Of a stretch of DNA of 64,000 nt, positions 34,391-48,250 are shown piece by piece. The notes under the pieces were generated by a model. That model ran no database searches. It saw only the letters and a list, made by a program, of their open reading frames with translations, and was not told where the DNA came from. Both the position numbers and the translations under genes were made by a program. Within the stretch, counting starts at the first letter, position 1; the number at the start of each line of letters is the position of its first letter. Where the stretch lies: contig OY728122.1 in the NCBI GenBank assembly GCA_963277665.1, positions 2,126,620,024 to 2,126,684,023 on the forward strand, written 5' to 3'. Source of the DNA: Viscum album (taxonomy: Eukaryota > Streptophyta > Magnoliopsida > Santalales > Viscaceae).

Positions 34391-37300
34391 TATAATACCC
34401 CGACCCTAGTTACCTAGAGTCAGTGCATTATTATGTATCATTGGAATGATCACAAAATATCAAATCTCAAAACACCGATTAGTTTAGTAGCCTTGGAAAC
34501 ACTAGATATATTCACAAGTCTTACATTACATCATAAAATGAAAAACTACAATAGCATCTTGTCTCCATAGACCACAATCATATCCCCTCATACTATCCCT
34601 TATGTTCCTTCATAAAATGCTTCTTCACATCCTAGTAAAAATAAAACATAGAAAGGGGTGAGCTCAGATGAATTAAGGATAACAATATAGCAGAAACATT
34701 CACAAATACGTATAAACATTTAAGGTAGTGTATAACTAAAAAAAATCCTTTTCAACTTGAACTTCAAATAATATGGATGAAATAAAATAAAATAATTCCA
34801 TTTACTTATTCACATGGATATTCTACTTGTCGAATAATCACATGAAATATCAATAACCACTTTCATAATGATGGAACTCAAAATTCTAGACTATCATAAC
34901 CACATAGTCAAGGCCTTGTGCCAAGACTACAAATACAATTTTGTTAAGGCCTTGTGCCAAGACACTAGTTTGTCACATGATACCTAGTGATGAAACAAGG
35001 AGCTATAACGGGCTCCACCCGTCACTTACAAAGTCTAATGCATCCCTCATATGAAAAGTTTTATACATAACATAAACATTCGTATTGAAAACAGCATATG
35101 AAATGTAAATACTTTCTCCATTAACCATGAATGGTATAAAAATAACACATCCACAGTCAAACATATCAAAAAACCTTCAATACAATATGGAAGTTTTGTA
35201 TCATAAAAAATCAACTTCAAATAAGCTTAAAATCCATCAAAGGATGTTGACATAGATGAAATCAAAACTATTTGAGAGAAATGTCTCTTTTTTGAAATAA
35301 TTTATAAGTCACATAATTATAAAATAAAACATTTAATTTTAAAATATTCTTATATGCTTGTAAAGGAAGCTTCGATAATTTTATAATGGCAGAAAATAGC
35401 CGCACCGACCGTATTAGTTAAAAAATACATTCTTACCTTAATTATTTCGAAAAGGTTAAAAAAGAACCTTTTTTTGGAAAACAGCGGAAAGATTATTTTA
35501 TAAACATATTATAAAAATTAAACAGGGTTTTAAATTAATTTAACCCAAACTCTATAAAATAGTAATAATTATTTTTAATACATTTTTAAGAAATATGGAT
35601 GTGGATGATAAAGAGTTCCCATTAGATAATTACGTATAAACAACCTCAGATAATGAAGAGATTGTGAAATAAACCCTTAACTTGTACATTTCCTTGGACG
35701 AGGGTAGGTTAACCTCATGTATAATAGTGAAATAATTTTTATTAAATTATAAAATAATCATATACATTAATGGATATCATATATGATCTTTTAACATTCC
35801 TTTGATAATAATATCTTAGTAATATCGTTGTTGAGAGTGTTAACTGATTCATTTTCCTTTATATGCTTTGTTACGTAAGCCATTTTGGTTATGGATAGGT
35901 TGTATCTTATTCATATCCAAAATTATGTTTTGTTTTTAAACATTATTTTTAACCGTAAAATGAAAATTATTCTTGAATGGATACGATGGGGAATGAATCT
36001 CCTCGCGTTCATGGAGGGGGTAGTCCGTATATACGCATGAGCGACAATTTCATTCTTTTGATATTAAAATAATATATAATTGGATGTTATATCATATATA
36101 TAGAATAATTATAATGTTATATTTATTATTTACATCAATTAAACACCATTATCACACCCATCCAAATAATAATGTGTTGAATAACAATTACAACACGAGG
36201 GGGAGACGGTAGGCCGTACGTACGCACGTATGGTGACATGTCATTCAAAGGTTGGATAGAATAATGAATATGGATGTAACATATTTATAATAACATAATA
36301 GTATATAGAAGATACTGGAGTTGTTATTTTATAATGGAATTAACAAATAAAGAAGAAGTGTAAGAAGAAAGGAACTTGAAAGTGGGGGGTGAAATCATTA
36401 CCTTTTCTTCAGGTTCTTCCTTTTGATTTGATCAAAAGGGTTCCTTATGTTGGATTAATGATCACACTAAGGCATATGTGTTGAATTGAGGGAATTTTGG
36501 AGAATATTTGGGTAGAGGTTGGCCGAGCCAAATCGCATTGAAGGTGTGAATTAGAGAGAAGGGGGAGTGCCCTTTTATAAGAGGGGTGAGGGGCACCTTA
36601 GGAAAAGCTAGAAATATTATTTTATAATAAATTCATATTCGATTTATAATGGCTCCAAACTGATTTATTTCTAGGATAAGGTGTGTATGGGTCGAAAATA
36701 ACTCATCCAATAGGTATTAGATAGGTTTATTTCACTTTATTAACCTTATATTTTAGTTTTAACTCTTAGTTAATTAGTTTGACATTTACAATGTTTCATT
36801 GTATTGTTTTATTATATGGTTAATAAGCATACTATAAACTTCCTATAAAACTCTAAGTGGTTCATTAATGATACACCAATCATTATATAAGTCTCTTGGA
36901 CAATCCATAGATTTATATGAATAGAATATCAATTTATAATATAATATTTTTTTAAAAACTCCTATATGTCAATTTTGACACTATTTAATAATTAATTTTT
37001 GTTAACATCTTAGAAAATTTATTAATTCGACAAAAATTAATTTGAGCACCTATAACAAGTCATATTTATCTATAAAATTTGTGTATGGCATCAAAACATT
37101 AAAATTATATTTATTTTATAATTTATAATACCAATTATATGATTATTTCATTAATAAGGAAAATACTACATCATTATTTTGTCATAAATAAATTTAATTA
37201 TTAAATGTATAAAATTATATATAAAATACCACTATTTATAAAATATTTTCTTCTTTCTAATGAATATTTATAGTGGAAAATATAACATATATAACACTAT

Positions 37301-38155
37301 TAAAAAAAATTTCTAAAAGATATATGCTTACGTTATTTTTGTATTTACATTAACATAATTAATATAAAGTGTCATTATAACTTACAAGTGGCTCCATAGG
37401 GTCCTAAAATCGACCCAATGATTCCCATGGTCGGCCATGTATCAAAAAATAGGGTTAGGACACGTTTTAGGGTAATTTAGTATTATTATAATATTATTGT
37501 TTTACCCTCATTTACGGATTTACCCTTTATCCATAATAAATAAAATATTTACCGAAGTAATTATTCAAAATGTCTAAAAAAAGTTACCTATTACACAATT
37601 TGGATCTATTGATTCTAAATATGGAATACATTTTCCTATATTTAAATCATAGAAGTGGTAGAAATACATTTAAAATTAATTCATGTTGTCAAAACAAAAA
37701 GCGTGATTTAAAGAAATAATTATTATCAAATGATTGGCACATGCTTATGTCTGGTTTTAATAAGAAATTAGGTCCAATGAACACCATTGGATTAAATGGT
37801 AAAAATATAATCTAATTATACTTTAAAATTACTCAAATTTATAATTTATCACTATTAATTATTTCGAATAAAATTTTTGTTTTTAATTAAAATTTATTAA
37901 TTTTCACTAGTAATCAAAATATGAAAGTTATCAGAAAAGTACCTAAAATTAATCATAATATAATTTAGATATTACAAATCCAAAAATGAAGTAAATATTT
38001 GAAGATAAAATGTCTAAAATTTCAAAAACTGTTTATTACTCTTCATAATGGCTAGTTTTATTGGTTGTGGTGTGTGTTAGAACTCGAAGTTTCGTACAAC
38101 ACACACAACTGTATTATTCAAAGAGAAGCATACTGTGGATGATTGGGGTGTTAAA
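34391..38155 (-). repeat. E2 5' LTR
   Basis: On the plus strand it begins TATAATACCCCGACCC next to the primer site and ends GGGGTGTTAAA. Both termini have decayed from TG...CA. It contains the promoter (minus-strand TATA box near 36571-36581), donor-like AAAG|GTAATG at 36401 and acceptor-like TTTTTACTAG ending at 34632 (minus strand), and CpG-rich modules at 36004-36045 and 36196-36230. Confidence 0.88.
34632..36401 (-). other. Putative leader intron inside E2 LTR
   Basis: Minus-strand GT at 36401 and AG at 34632, 1770 bp. The 3' LTR has the equivalent 27623 to 25854, also 1770 bp. It is equivalent in position to the E1 and E3 intervals. Splicing is inferred only from border conservation. 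Confidence 0.4.
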
Positions 38156-38160
38156 AAATA
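38156..38160. repeat. E2 target site duplication, right (AAATA)
   Basis: Partner of AAACA at 25609-25613 with one mismatch. Confidence 0.6.
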
Positions 38161-41100
38161 GATATAAATGTAAAAAAATTATTTTAGTATAATTACAGTA
38201 CATTTATTAACCACCATCATCTTCTCCAATAATAAAAAATGAGAATCATGCATTTTACAGACTACTGCCTCCATGTCTAAATATATTTGGTTTTCCATCA
38301 CATATAAACAACGATGTTATTATATTATTTTTTATTCATATATTTGATATATATAATTAATATATTTAATTAATATATTTCCTCTTAGACAATAAAAATA
38401 TAATAATCATATAAATTAATCCATCGATATTAGTAAATAACAAAAAATTGGGTTATCTCAGTTTTTTAAAAATAAATGACACTAAAAAAAGAATAAAATG
38501 GAATTTTAACCTTATATTGAATCTGTAAAAATCTATTATAGTTCATATAATGATTTATAAAGGATTATATTTTGAAGGAAATTTAGGATTGACACCTCTA
38601 TTACCTACCTTGTTCAAAATGTTGATGATTTTTTATTTCTAATATTGAAATGGGATTATAATAATGTAATTCGTAAAGAGATTTTTAATTAAATATGTGA
38701 CATTTATGGGAATTTATTTGAATAAAGTTCTGAAATTTTTAATTAATATATTTATATTTATTATGTCATTGTCTAAATCAAATTCTTGGAAATAAATAGT
38801 TATGTTAAGGGACAAGGTAACTCCAATTGAATCATTTGGGTTATCCACATTCTTGTAGATTTGACTTATATTATGATCAAAATACTTCCATTTTACATTA
38901 TATTTTAAACTTATTTATAAGGTAATTTTTTCCATTATATTTCAATTAATATCTTTCATTTCACTTATTTTCATAAACAAACCATGGTGTTTTTTTGAAA
39001 AGAGACTCATTACTATGACCTTTACAATATAGAATAAACAATTTTGCATGAAAAGAAATTTTAATGATTTTTGTTTCAATATAAAAAAACAAACTACCAC
39101 TAATGGTGTTATATTTCTAGTTCCCCATATATTTAATTTTATCATGTCATTAATTTGGATGATCATGTTTATAGTAAGATAAAATTTAATTCATGATGTT
39201 ATTTTATTGTGATTGGATGTTTTAAAAAACATATATGAATATACAAGGGTTATTTATGAAAATTTAATCAATTCCATTATTATGTTATTGGATTCCTATT
39301 TTTTCTATGGGATATTTATGAAAATGGAAATATTTCAACTTATATGTTTAAGAGACCCATTAATTTCCTTGAGAACATTTTGATATAAGGATGAGGGAAT
39401 GAATGTCACAGAGATTTTAATGGATTAAGATGAGTGTAGTACTTTATTATCTTCCAATTCATTGGATTAAGCTTACATCCCCTGAGATATTTTGGTGTAT
39501 AATTAATTAATTTGTTCACAAATCCATCAGAATGATGCTCTTCTCCCATTTTTTGGTGTGGACGTAATCTTTTTGTTAAAATAAATATGGAAATTTTGGG
39601 GTTTCTCAAAATTGACTTCATTTGATTATGTTCTTGACACATTTCTGTGTTCTTTATTAATTAATTAAATATTATTAATATGCAATTCACTTTTTTTGGA
39701 AATTTAATGTTTTCATGATTACAACTTATTTTTATAGTATTTAGATTTTCTATTTCCTTTTCACATTTTTTAATATTATTGTGAAGTGTATTGAGACATG
39801 TAATATATTATATTTTACCTTAATGATCTTTTTATAATAATCCTTTTATCTAAAATGTTTAATGATTATCATATGAGGCCATTTTATATTAATTATTATA
39901 TTTATATCTTTCTTATTTTTTTATTCAATTAATGATAGTTATTCCCGTACAGAGCATATAAGCTTATATATTTCATAAAATTCCATCGCCAGAGATATGA
40001 ATATTATTATATCATCTTATATTTCTAGAAATGGTTGTATAGTTTCATAATAATGAATAAATGTGCACATGTTTTGTAAAAAAATATAAATTTCTAATCT
40101 TCAAGAACCAAAATCATTAGGTACTTGTGTAGTGAAACCATTAGTGAGATATATTATTTATGTCAGAAGATTTGTGGATTATTTGTTTAATTTTTTTATT
40201 ATTCCACTTTAGGACCCTGATATACCATTTGAAGATCAATAAATATTTCATAATGTAAATTTTAAATTTTTTTTATAATGAAAAAAACATGGTAGGAGTG
40301 TTGATGAAATTTATAAAATAGAAATTTTATATAATGAATAATTAAATATGATATGTAAAAAAAGTAATTTTTTTACGGGAATATTTCAATTAGATAATTT
40401 TTTGGTTTTTATACCTCTAAGTATATTATTTTTTTATATATTATTATTTTGTTTTTGTACAATTCTTTTGTTATGGGATAACCAATATCCCAGTATCCCT
40501 ATCAAAAACTATAAAAATTCAGGTAGAAAGAAAACATTACATGAAATTTATGGTTTAATGCTCTTTAATATATAAATTTATAATAAAACTAAATAAAATT
40601 GTAAAATATCCTTTCATTTAGAAGGAAATGATTAATTTTTCACCTAATAGATGTATGTAGTGTATCATACATAAAATTTCAAACTAATTGGTAATGAAAA
40701 AAGTATTTATTTCAAATATATAATAATGTTAAATACAATAGATGATAAATAGAAATATATTTTACAAAATAGAAAATATGCCAAAACGTAGCAATGTACA
40801 TGTTAAAACACCCTCTCTATGTGTGTTGATCCAACACAATGACATCATAAACTTTATATTCCCATTAAATAGTGGAGACTCAAGCCGATTTTCTTATTCA
40901 ATCCATCTCTCCAAATGATTATAAAGAGATCTAAAACATAAAAGATAATGAGAAAACCCAACATCTATCCAAAATGACCTAACCATTACCATAATAAAAA
41001 ATATAAATGAGCTCATCAAGGTGAGAATCACTAGGTAATGATAAAGGTCATATTGGAACCATATTTTTGAAATGACATTTTAATTTTTTTCTTCCATATA

Positions 41101-42360
41101 ATATTATCACACTGTCGAAAAACTAAAAATGTTTTCACGTCCTCCATGAATTCCATTAGTTATTTTGTTGTAATTGGAGATATAAAACATAGGTTTTTAA
41201 TACATTACAAATGTAACATTATAATAACTAACAATGAATATTTTAGAAAAGGATTTGAAAAATTATCCTCTAAAATGAACTAATTTATCATTTGTATATT
41301 CTATAATACTATATCGCATATGCTCAAAAATATTTTAACCAAATTTGATAAAAAATGTATTGAGAAAATTGTTAATGTGGCTTTTAGTCCACATATTTTT
41401 TTTTTGATTTGATAGAGTTTCACTAGTTTTAAAAACATTCATCATGGTATCATCAAATCACCTCTACCTATAATGAAAAAAATATGAAATATGAAATTTA
41501 ACTATTAAAATTTTTAAATATTTAATTTCGGATAAGGAAAAATAAAATTGATTATTATTTTTTCTTTTATATTATAAAATATTTTAGAAGAGTGGCATGA
41601 TAGTATAATAAATTATTTATTCTCGATATGATTAAGATCAGTAAAAACATATCATTTATAAGAATTTTCCCTCTACTATATGAATATATATTATTCCTTG
41701 AAGTGGATCGTCTCTCATTATTATATATTTGTTTGCGAATAATATTTTTATAATAGTAACCTGTGATTTATGCTATAATTTATTTTGAAATTGTGTTTCA
41801 CTGGTGCCCATTAGAGTATCAAAAAGGTGGATATTTCTCCTTAGAATGGTTTCTAGTGGCTTAACTCCAACCAATATTTTAATTTTTTCTGATCAAAACC
41901 ATCGATATCTAGTTCACCACAATTAAACCATTATATTTTTTATTAAATAATCCAGCTTATTCATTGGATATCCATATTTCTCTATCAAATACTCTAAAAT
42001 CCACAAAATCCAATGTCCTAATTTTATTCTTGGGTTAAATTACCCCTCATGTTCTTCCACCATCTATCATATTAAAATAGAGTATCACCAAATACCTCCA
42101 ATGTGTTTAACTATATCATTCATTGAATTAGTTAAAAACTATATAACTTAATTCAACTTTTCAATTTTGATATTTTACTCAATATAATTCTTTATGTATT
42201 CTAATATTCTTTGTAAAATAATTTTATTATCATCATTAAACATCAGTTTGTCCATTTATTTTTACTAAATATAGAGGTTGTAATCAGTTACCACACTGTT
42301 TTTAATATTATTTTTTGTAATCCAAATATAATTTTAGTTAGGTGAGAATATACAAATATA
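38161..42360. other. Unassigned AT-rich spacer
   Basis: No coding, RNA or tandem-repeat signal was recognised in 4.2 kb. Short open frames (for example 40348-40575 plus, 39406-39642 minus) have no recognisable domain and AT-biased random-like composition, so they are not called. Confidence 0.5.
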
Positions 42361-42673
42361 CACAATAGGGGGTGAATTGTGTATTTTAAAAGTATTTCAC
42401 AATTCTTACATTGGATGTAAACTAAATAATATTCATACAATTAGTGTTCATATTCTATATGATAGTATGTGAATTAGATAAAATAGAAATACTGAACATA
42501 GAAATATATAGTGGATTGAGGAATATATATCCCTGAGTCAACTCAACCATTTAATCTCTCTGTGAGTTTGGCGAATTTCTCCAGTCAGGTTATCTTATCA
42601 TAAGACCAATCCACAACTGAGTACAGGAAGTTGAAACCATTACAAATAAGGAAAAAAATGTCTTTTTGGTTCT
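42361..42673 (-). repeat. Possible detached left piece of the C2 copia LTR
   Basis: Because E3 is flanked by a near-perfect 5-bp duplication (TCAAC / TCAAA), this stretch and 55614 onwards were adjacent before E3 inserted. The right-hand side leads into copia element C2, so this piece is probably the outer end of the C2 3' LTR. It includes 'aatagggggtgaattgtgta' near 42364. The outer edge is a guess. Confidence 0.35.
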
Positions 42674-42678
42674 TCAAC
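42674..42678. repeat. E3 target site duplication, left (TCAAC)
   Basis: It precedes the left LTR. TCAAA follows the right LTR at 55609-55613; one mismatch. Confidence 0.65.
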
Positions 42679-45600
42679 TTTAACACCCCAAGCTTCCATG
42701 GTACACTTCTCTTTGAATAATACAATAGAGTGTGGTGTACGCAACTTCGAGTTCTAACACACACCACAACCAATCAAACTGGCCATTATGAATAGTAAAC
42801 CCCACTTTTTGATATTTTATAAATTTTATCATTCAAAATGGACTTCATTTTTGGATTCTGAATATCAAAATTATCTAAGGGTTATTTTTTGGTACTTTTC
42901 TGATAATTTCATATTTTCATGAATAGTCAAAATTTCTAAATTTTAAATAAAATCAACTTTTTTAATCGAAACAATTAATAGTGATAAATTATGAATTTGA
43001 GTAATTTTAATGTATAATTAGATTATATTTTTACCCTTTAATCCAATGTTGATCATTAGACATAATTTCACATTTAAACTAGACGTAAGCAAGTGCCAAT
43101 CTTTTGATAGTTATTATTTTTTTAAAAACTGCTTTTGGTTTTGACCACTGAAATTAATTTGTAAATTAATTTTGACCACTTTTGTGTTTTGAATTTTGAA
43201 AAATGGATTCCATATTTAGAATCTGGAGGTCCAAATTATGTAAATATATATCTTTTATTTTTATACATTGTGAATAATTACTTCATTAAATATTTTATTT
43301 ACCATGGTTAAAGGGTAAATCCGGTATATAAGGGTAAAATAATAATTTTATAATAATATTAAATTACCCTAAAACGTGTCCTAACCCTATTGGTTGATAC
43401 ATGTCCGATCATTTTCATCTTTGGGTCGATTTTGGGACCCCATGGAGCCACTTGTATGTAATAATGACACTTTATATAAATTAAGTTAAAGTAAATACAA
43501 AAATGACATAAGCATATATCTTCTAGAAATTTTTTTACATAGGGTTATATATGTCATATTTTACACTATAAATATTCATTAGAAATATAACATGATTTCC
43601 TACATAATGGTATTTTATTTATAATTATTAGACATTGAATAATTAAATTTATTTATGACACAATAATGATGTACTATTTTCCTTATTAATGAACGAATCA
43701 AATAATTGAAATTATAAATGTTAAAATAAATATAATTTGAATGTCTTGATGCCATAATCTATTTTTTTTGGTTAATATGACATGATAGTATTTCATAAAT
43801 GAATTTGTTTTGAATTAATAATGTTGTTATGACATTAAAAAATCAATTATTAAATCGTGTCAAAATTGACATAAAAGAGTTTTAAAAACAAAATTTTATT
43901 ATAAATTGACATAAGATTCCAAAAAATATAAGGCTTAGAAAAAGGTCTTATATAATAATATTGGTATCATTAATGATCCACTTTGTGTTCTGTTGGATGT
44001 ATATAGTATGTTTATTAACCATATGATATAAAAATACAATGACACATGGTAAATGTCAAACTATTTAACTAAGAGTTAAATCTAAAAGTTAAGGTTCATA
44101 TAGTGCCACAAACCTGTCTGAAACCGATGGGATGAGTGGGTTTCGACCCATACTGACCTTAGACTCTAAATAATACATTTTTGAGACTTTATAAACCGAA
44201 AATAATTTTACTATAAAATAATATTTCTAACTTTTCCTAAGGTGCCCCTCACCCCTCTTATAAAAGGGCACTCCTCCTTCTCTCTAATTCAGACCTTCAA
44301 AGCCATTTGGATTGGCCAAACCCTGCAAAAATATCCTTTCAACTTCCCTTAATTCATCATAAAGTCCTTTCTTTAGTCATAATACCAACATATGGAGCCC
44401 TTTTTATCAAATCAAAAGGAAGAACCAGAAGAAGAGGTAATAATTTTACCACCCTCTTACAAGTTCCTTTCTTCTTCCACTTCCTTTTTCTTTGTTGTTT
44501 CCACTGTAAAATAATAAATCCATTATCTTCTATATATCAGGATGTTATTATAATTATATTACAACCAAATTCAATATTCTATCTACCCTATGAATGACAT
44601 TTCACCATATGTGCGTACGTACGGCTTTCCGTCTCCACGTCGTGGTGTAATTGTTATTCAATACATTATTATTTGGATGGGTATAATAATGATATGTAAT
44701 TAATGTAAATAATATATATAACATGATAAGGATTATTTATATATGATATAAAATTCAATTATATGTTATTTTAATATCAAAAGTATGATATTTTCGCTTG
44801 TGTGTATGTACGGATTACTGTCTCCACGAACGCGATGAGATTCATTCTCCATCGTATCCATTCACGACTAATTTTCATTTGATGATTAAAAATAATGTTT
44901 AAATACTTGATATAATTCTGGATATGAATAAGATACATCACATACATAACAAATATGACTCATATAACAATGAGTATAAAGGAAAACGAATCTGTTAAAC
45001 ACCCAAAACGAAGATAATACTAAGATATTATTAACAAATAAATGTTAAAAGATAATATATGATATCATATTAATGTATATGATTCTTTTATAATTTAATA
45101 ACAATTATTTCACCATTATAAATGAGGTTAACCTACCCTATACCATGGAAGATTACAAGGTAAGGGGGTTTCATCTCACTCCTTATTCGCATGAGATTCA
45201 GGCCATATTGCCACTATTACCTTTTGTGTGGCGTATTTACTACATGTAATTGAATTCTTTTTGTAATACACATTTATTTAGGTGTATTTACATATTCATT
45301 TTTTATACATTTTTCTTGGGTTTATTTTTCATAAGTTACTAAATTGGTAGTGGTTTATTTCAAAATCTCTTCATTATCCGAGATTGTCTATATATAATTA
45401 TCCACTCGGACCTCTTTGTCATCCACATCATTGTTTCAAAAAATGTAATTCACATCTTTCTTACTATTCTATAGACTATGGGTTGAAGTCATTTATTCCC
45501 TTGTTTTACTTTTTATAAGATGTCTATAATGTAATCTTTATGCCATTTTCCAAAACAAGGTTCTTTCTAACCATTTCGACAGAATTAAGGTAAGAATGAC

Positions 45601-46636
45601 TTTTTTAACATATACGGAGGGTGAAGATATTTTCTATCTTTAAAAAATCATTGAAGCTTCCCTAATAAGCTTATAATAACATTTTCTAAGTAAATATTTT
45701 ATTTTATAATTATGTGACTTTTAAATTATTTAAAAAAAGATATATTTATCTCAAATAGTTTTGATTTTATATATGTCAACATCCTTTGATGGATTTTAAG
45801 TTTATTTGAAGTTGATTTATTATGATACCAAACTTCCATATTATATTGAATGTTTTGTGACTTGTTTGACTGTGGATGTGTTTTTTATACCATTCATAGT
45901 TTATAGAGAAAGTATTGACATTTCATATGCTAGTTTTAATACAAATGTGTATGATATGTTTAAACCTGTTCATGTGAGGAATGAATTAGACTTAGTAAGT
46001 GAAGAGTGGAGCCTGCTATAGCTCCTCGATGCATCGGTATGTCTCATGAGACAAACTACTATCATGGAAAAAGGACTTGAAAAAATCTTATTGGTAGTCT
46101 TGGCGTAAGGCCTTGACTATGTGGTTATGACAGTTTGGCATTATGCATGCAATCATTATGAAAGTGGTTATTGATATTGAAAGTAATTATACGACTAGTA
46201 GAATATCCATTGAATAAGTAAATGAAATTACTTCATTTTATTTCTCCCATATTATGCTGGAGTTCATGTTTAACAGGCTTTTGTTTTTGTTATATATTTT
46301 CGTAAATGTTTCTGCTTATTTATTAAAGTTTCTGCTATATTGTTATCCTTACTGGGCATCTGAGCTCACCTATTTCTATGTTTTATTTTTCCCAGTATGT
46401 GAAGAAGTATTTTATGAATGACCTGTAGGGATAGTATGAGGGGATATGAGTGTGGTATATGGTGACAATACATTATTGTAGTTTTTTATTTTATGATTTA
46501 ATGTAATACTTATGAATATATATAGTGCTTCAAAGGCTACTAAACTAATCAGACATTAGGGATTTAATCTTTTTTGATCATGAAAATGATACATAATAAT
46601 GTACCAACTCTAGGTAACTCAGGTCGGGGCATTACA
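42679..46636 (+). repeat. E3 5' LTR
   Basis: It begins TTTAACACCCCAAGC (TG decayed to TT) and ends GGGGCATTACA. It contains the TATA box at 44259-44268, CpG-rich modules at 44610-44645 and 44795-44835, and donor- and acceptor-like sites at 44437 and 46395. Small open frames such as 44307-44597 and 45806-46021 recur in the partner LTR in broken form and are not called genes. Confidence 0.88.
44437..46395 (+). other. Putative leader intron inside E3 LTR
   Basis: AGAG|GTAATA at 44437 and TTTTTCCCAG ending at 46395, 1959 bp. The right LTR has the same borders at 53407 and 55368 (1962 bp). The position relative to the promoter and LTR end matches E1 and E2. Confidence 0.4.
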
Positions 46637-46638
46637 GT

Positions 46639-46650
46639 TTGTATCAGAGG
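46639..46650 (+). other. E3 primer binding site (tRNA-Met)
   Basis: TTGTATCAGAGG two bases after the LTR, one base off TGGTATCAGAG. Confidence 0.8.
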
Positions 46651-47139
46651 AAGTTTAAGACAAACCTTAGAAGATAGATTTAGATAAACTCGGATAAGTG
46701 CACATATTCCTAAGATAGACATTGAAGATTAGTATTGGAAAAATTCCTAGAATTTTGGCATTATAGAGATTTTGTGAGTTTCCCATGTAATACATCCCTA
46801 TATAGTTACAAGTAGGTAGAGGTGTCTCTGACATAGATGTACCTATGGGTAGAACTGGAAAACACCCCTTTGAGCTAGTCTCGAATGGGAACTGGTTCAT
46901 GAGAACAGGCCTTGCTGCACTCTTGGTTACGACACTCCCAGGGAATATGCTTAGCATAATTCTCATTTTCTTTACAAACCATTATGAAGGGTTTATGAGT
47001 ATATAATTCCTCAAAGAAAATAGTTTTTTATGATTATGGATTATATCCATAAACTTTTCAATTTATGTTAAGTGTTTTAGATGTTTGGAATTATGTATTT
47101 CGATTCATAAACTAATCTAGTTTATGCCATTGTTTAGAA

Positions 47140-48250
47140 ATGGTGCATATTTGAAGGAATGGAAACCATATCAATGCACACACTCTATAAAGGTATTTCC
47201 CTCATACTCATGATAATTATAGTAGAGCTGCTGATGCAACTGGTGCTGATCAGTTAATCACCATACTGGGACATCTCACTCAGGTTATGAATAATAACCT
47301 TACCCGTATGGAGCACCCTGATCCATAGCATAAAGGATCATTATTAGATTTATTCATGAGGCAACAACCACCAAAATTCAGTGGGGGTACAAATACATTA
47401 GTAACTGAGCAAGGGATACATTCCTTAGAGAAAATATTCCATGCCATGGGATGTATTGAAAGGGAAAATGTCATCCTGGTAGTTTATCGCCTCACTGAAG
47501 ATGATGGCCAGTGGTGGTCATTGATTCAAAACACAAAGGAAGATGATGAAGTATCAAATATGGAATGTATGGTGTTAAAAGATCCATTCTAAGAAAAATA
47601 CTTTCCTCGTGACCATCGAGCAGATATGGAAAGGGAATTTCTGAGTCTGAGACAAAAGGAGGATGAGAATTTCACAAAGTATGAGGCAAACTGTACAAGG
47701 TTAGCGAGGTATGCTGAATATTATTTAAGTAACCCAAGAAGTGATATTGATCATTTTTTTATGGGTTAAAACAATTTCTCAGTCGAGAATTAGTCTCACA
47801 ATCCTTTTCGTCGTACGAAGATATTGTCTTATGTGCTATCAAGACAGAAAAAGAATTCTCTAAGTCATACGACTTAAAAGAAAAGAAATAGAAGAATAGA
47901 TCTCCTGATCACTCTGGAAATGGAAATAAGGGGAAGAAGGGGAATGTTGATTATACATCCTACATTAAATATGGGAAGAAACACCCCAATACTTTCTTGA
48001 AAGGAATGAGAGTCTGTTACAAGTGTGGTGAGAAAGGCCACCAAACTCATGATTGCAAGGGGAAGAAAAATGCTACCGATGTTCAATGCTATAACTACAG
48101 GGAGATGGGACATTATGAAAATGAATGTCCTAAGGGTCAGGGGAAATTACCTCAGAAAAGTCCATGGGATCAAGACCAAGATTATTATATCACTACTGTT
48201 AAGGTTGAAGCTCCAAAAGATGTGGTTGTAGGTAATTTAATGGTTTCCTC
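47140..48250 (+). pseudogene. gag: E3 gag pseudogene
   Basis: It starts at ATG 47140 by homology to E2 gag, with an early stop at the fifth codon. The capsid part around 47356-47592 keeps RQQPPKFSGG, GQWWSLIQNTKEDDEVSN and a stop in place of the FLEKY region start. The first zinc knuckle is intact (CYKCGEKGHQTHDC, near 48015). The second has lost a Cys (CYNYREMGHYENEC). Sequence from the knuckles continues in one frame to the protease motif with no stop at the gag-pol junction, unlike E1. Confidence 0.85.

Larger units (their letters stand above)
25614..38155 (-). mobile_element. Decayed Ty3/gypsy chromovirus E2
   Basis: A 12.5-kb minus-strand element with LTRs at 34391-38155 (5') and 25614-29385 (3') and a 5.0-kb interior. 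Its primer site (34379-34388), gag, protease, RT, RNase H, integrase and chromodomain remnants are in normal order on the minus strand, ending at a polypurine tract (29386-29402). LTRs are far more diverged than those of E1, and the coding region has many stops, frameshifts and active-site losses. It is the same family as E3: similar LTR ends, gag and pol. Confidence 0.92.

Noticed and set aside
40348..40575. 75-residue hydrophobic open frame in the spacer
   Set aside because: Phe/Leu/Ile-rich because of T-rich sequence; no start context, domain or neighbouring gene supports it.
44307..44597. Open frame starting near the E3 promoter
   Set aside because: It lies in the LTR leader; the partner LTR and E2 LTRs do not keep the frame, and no domain is visible.
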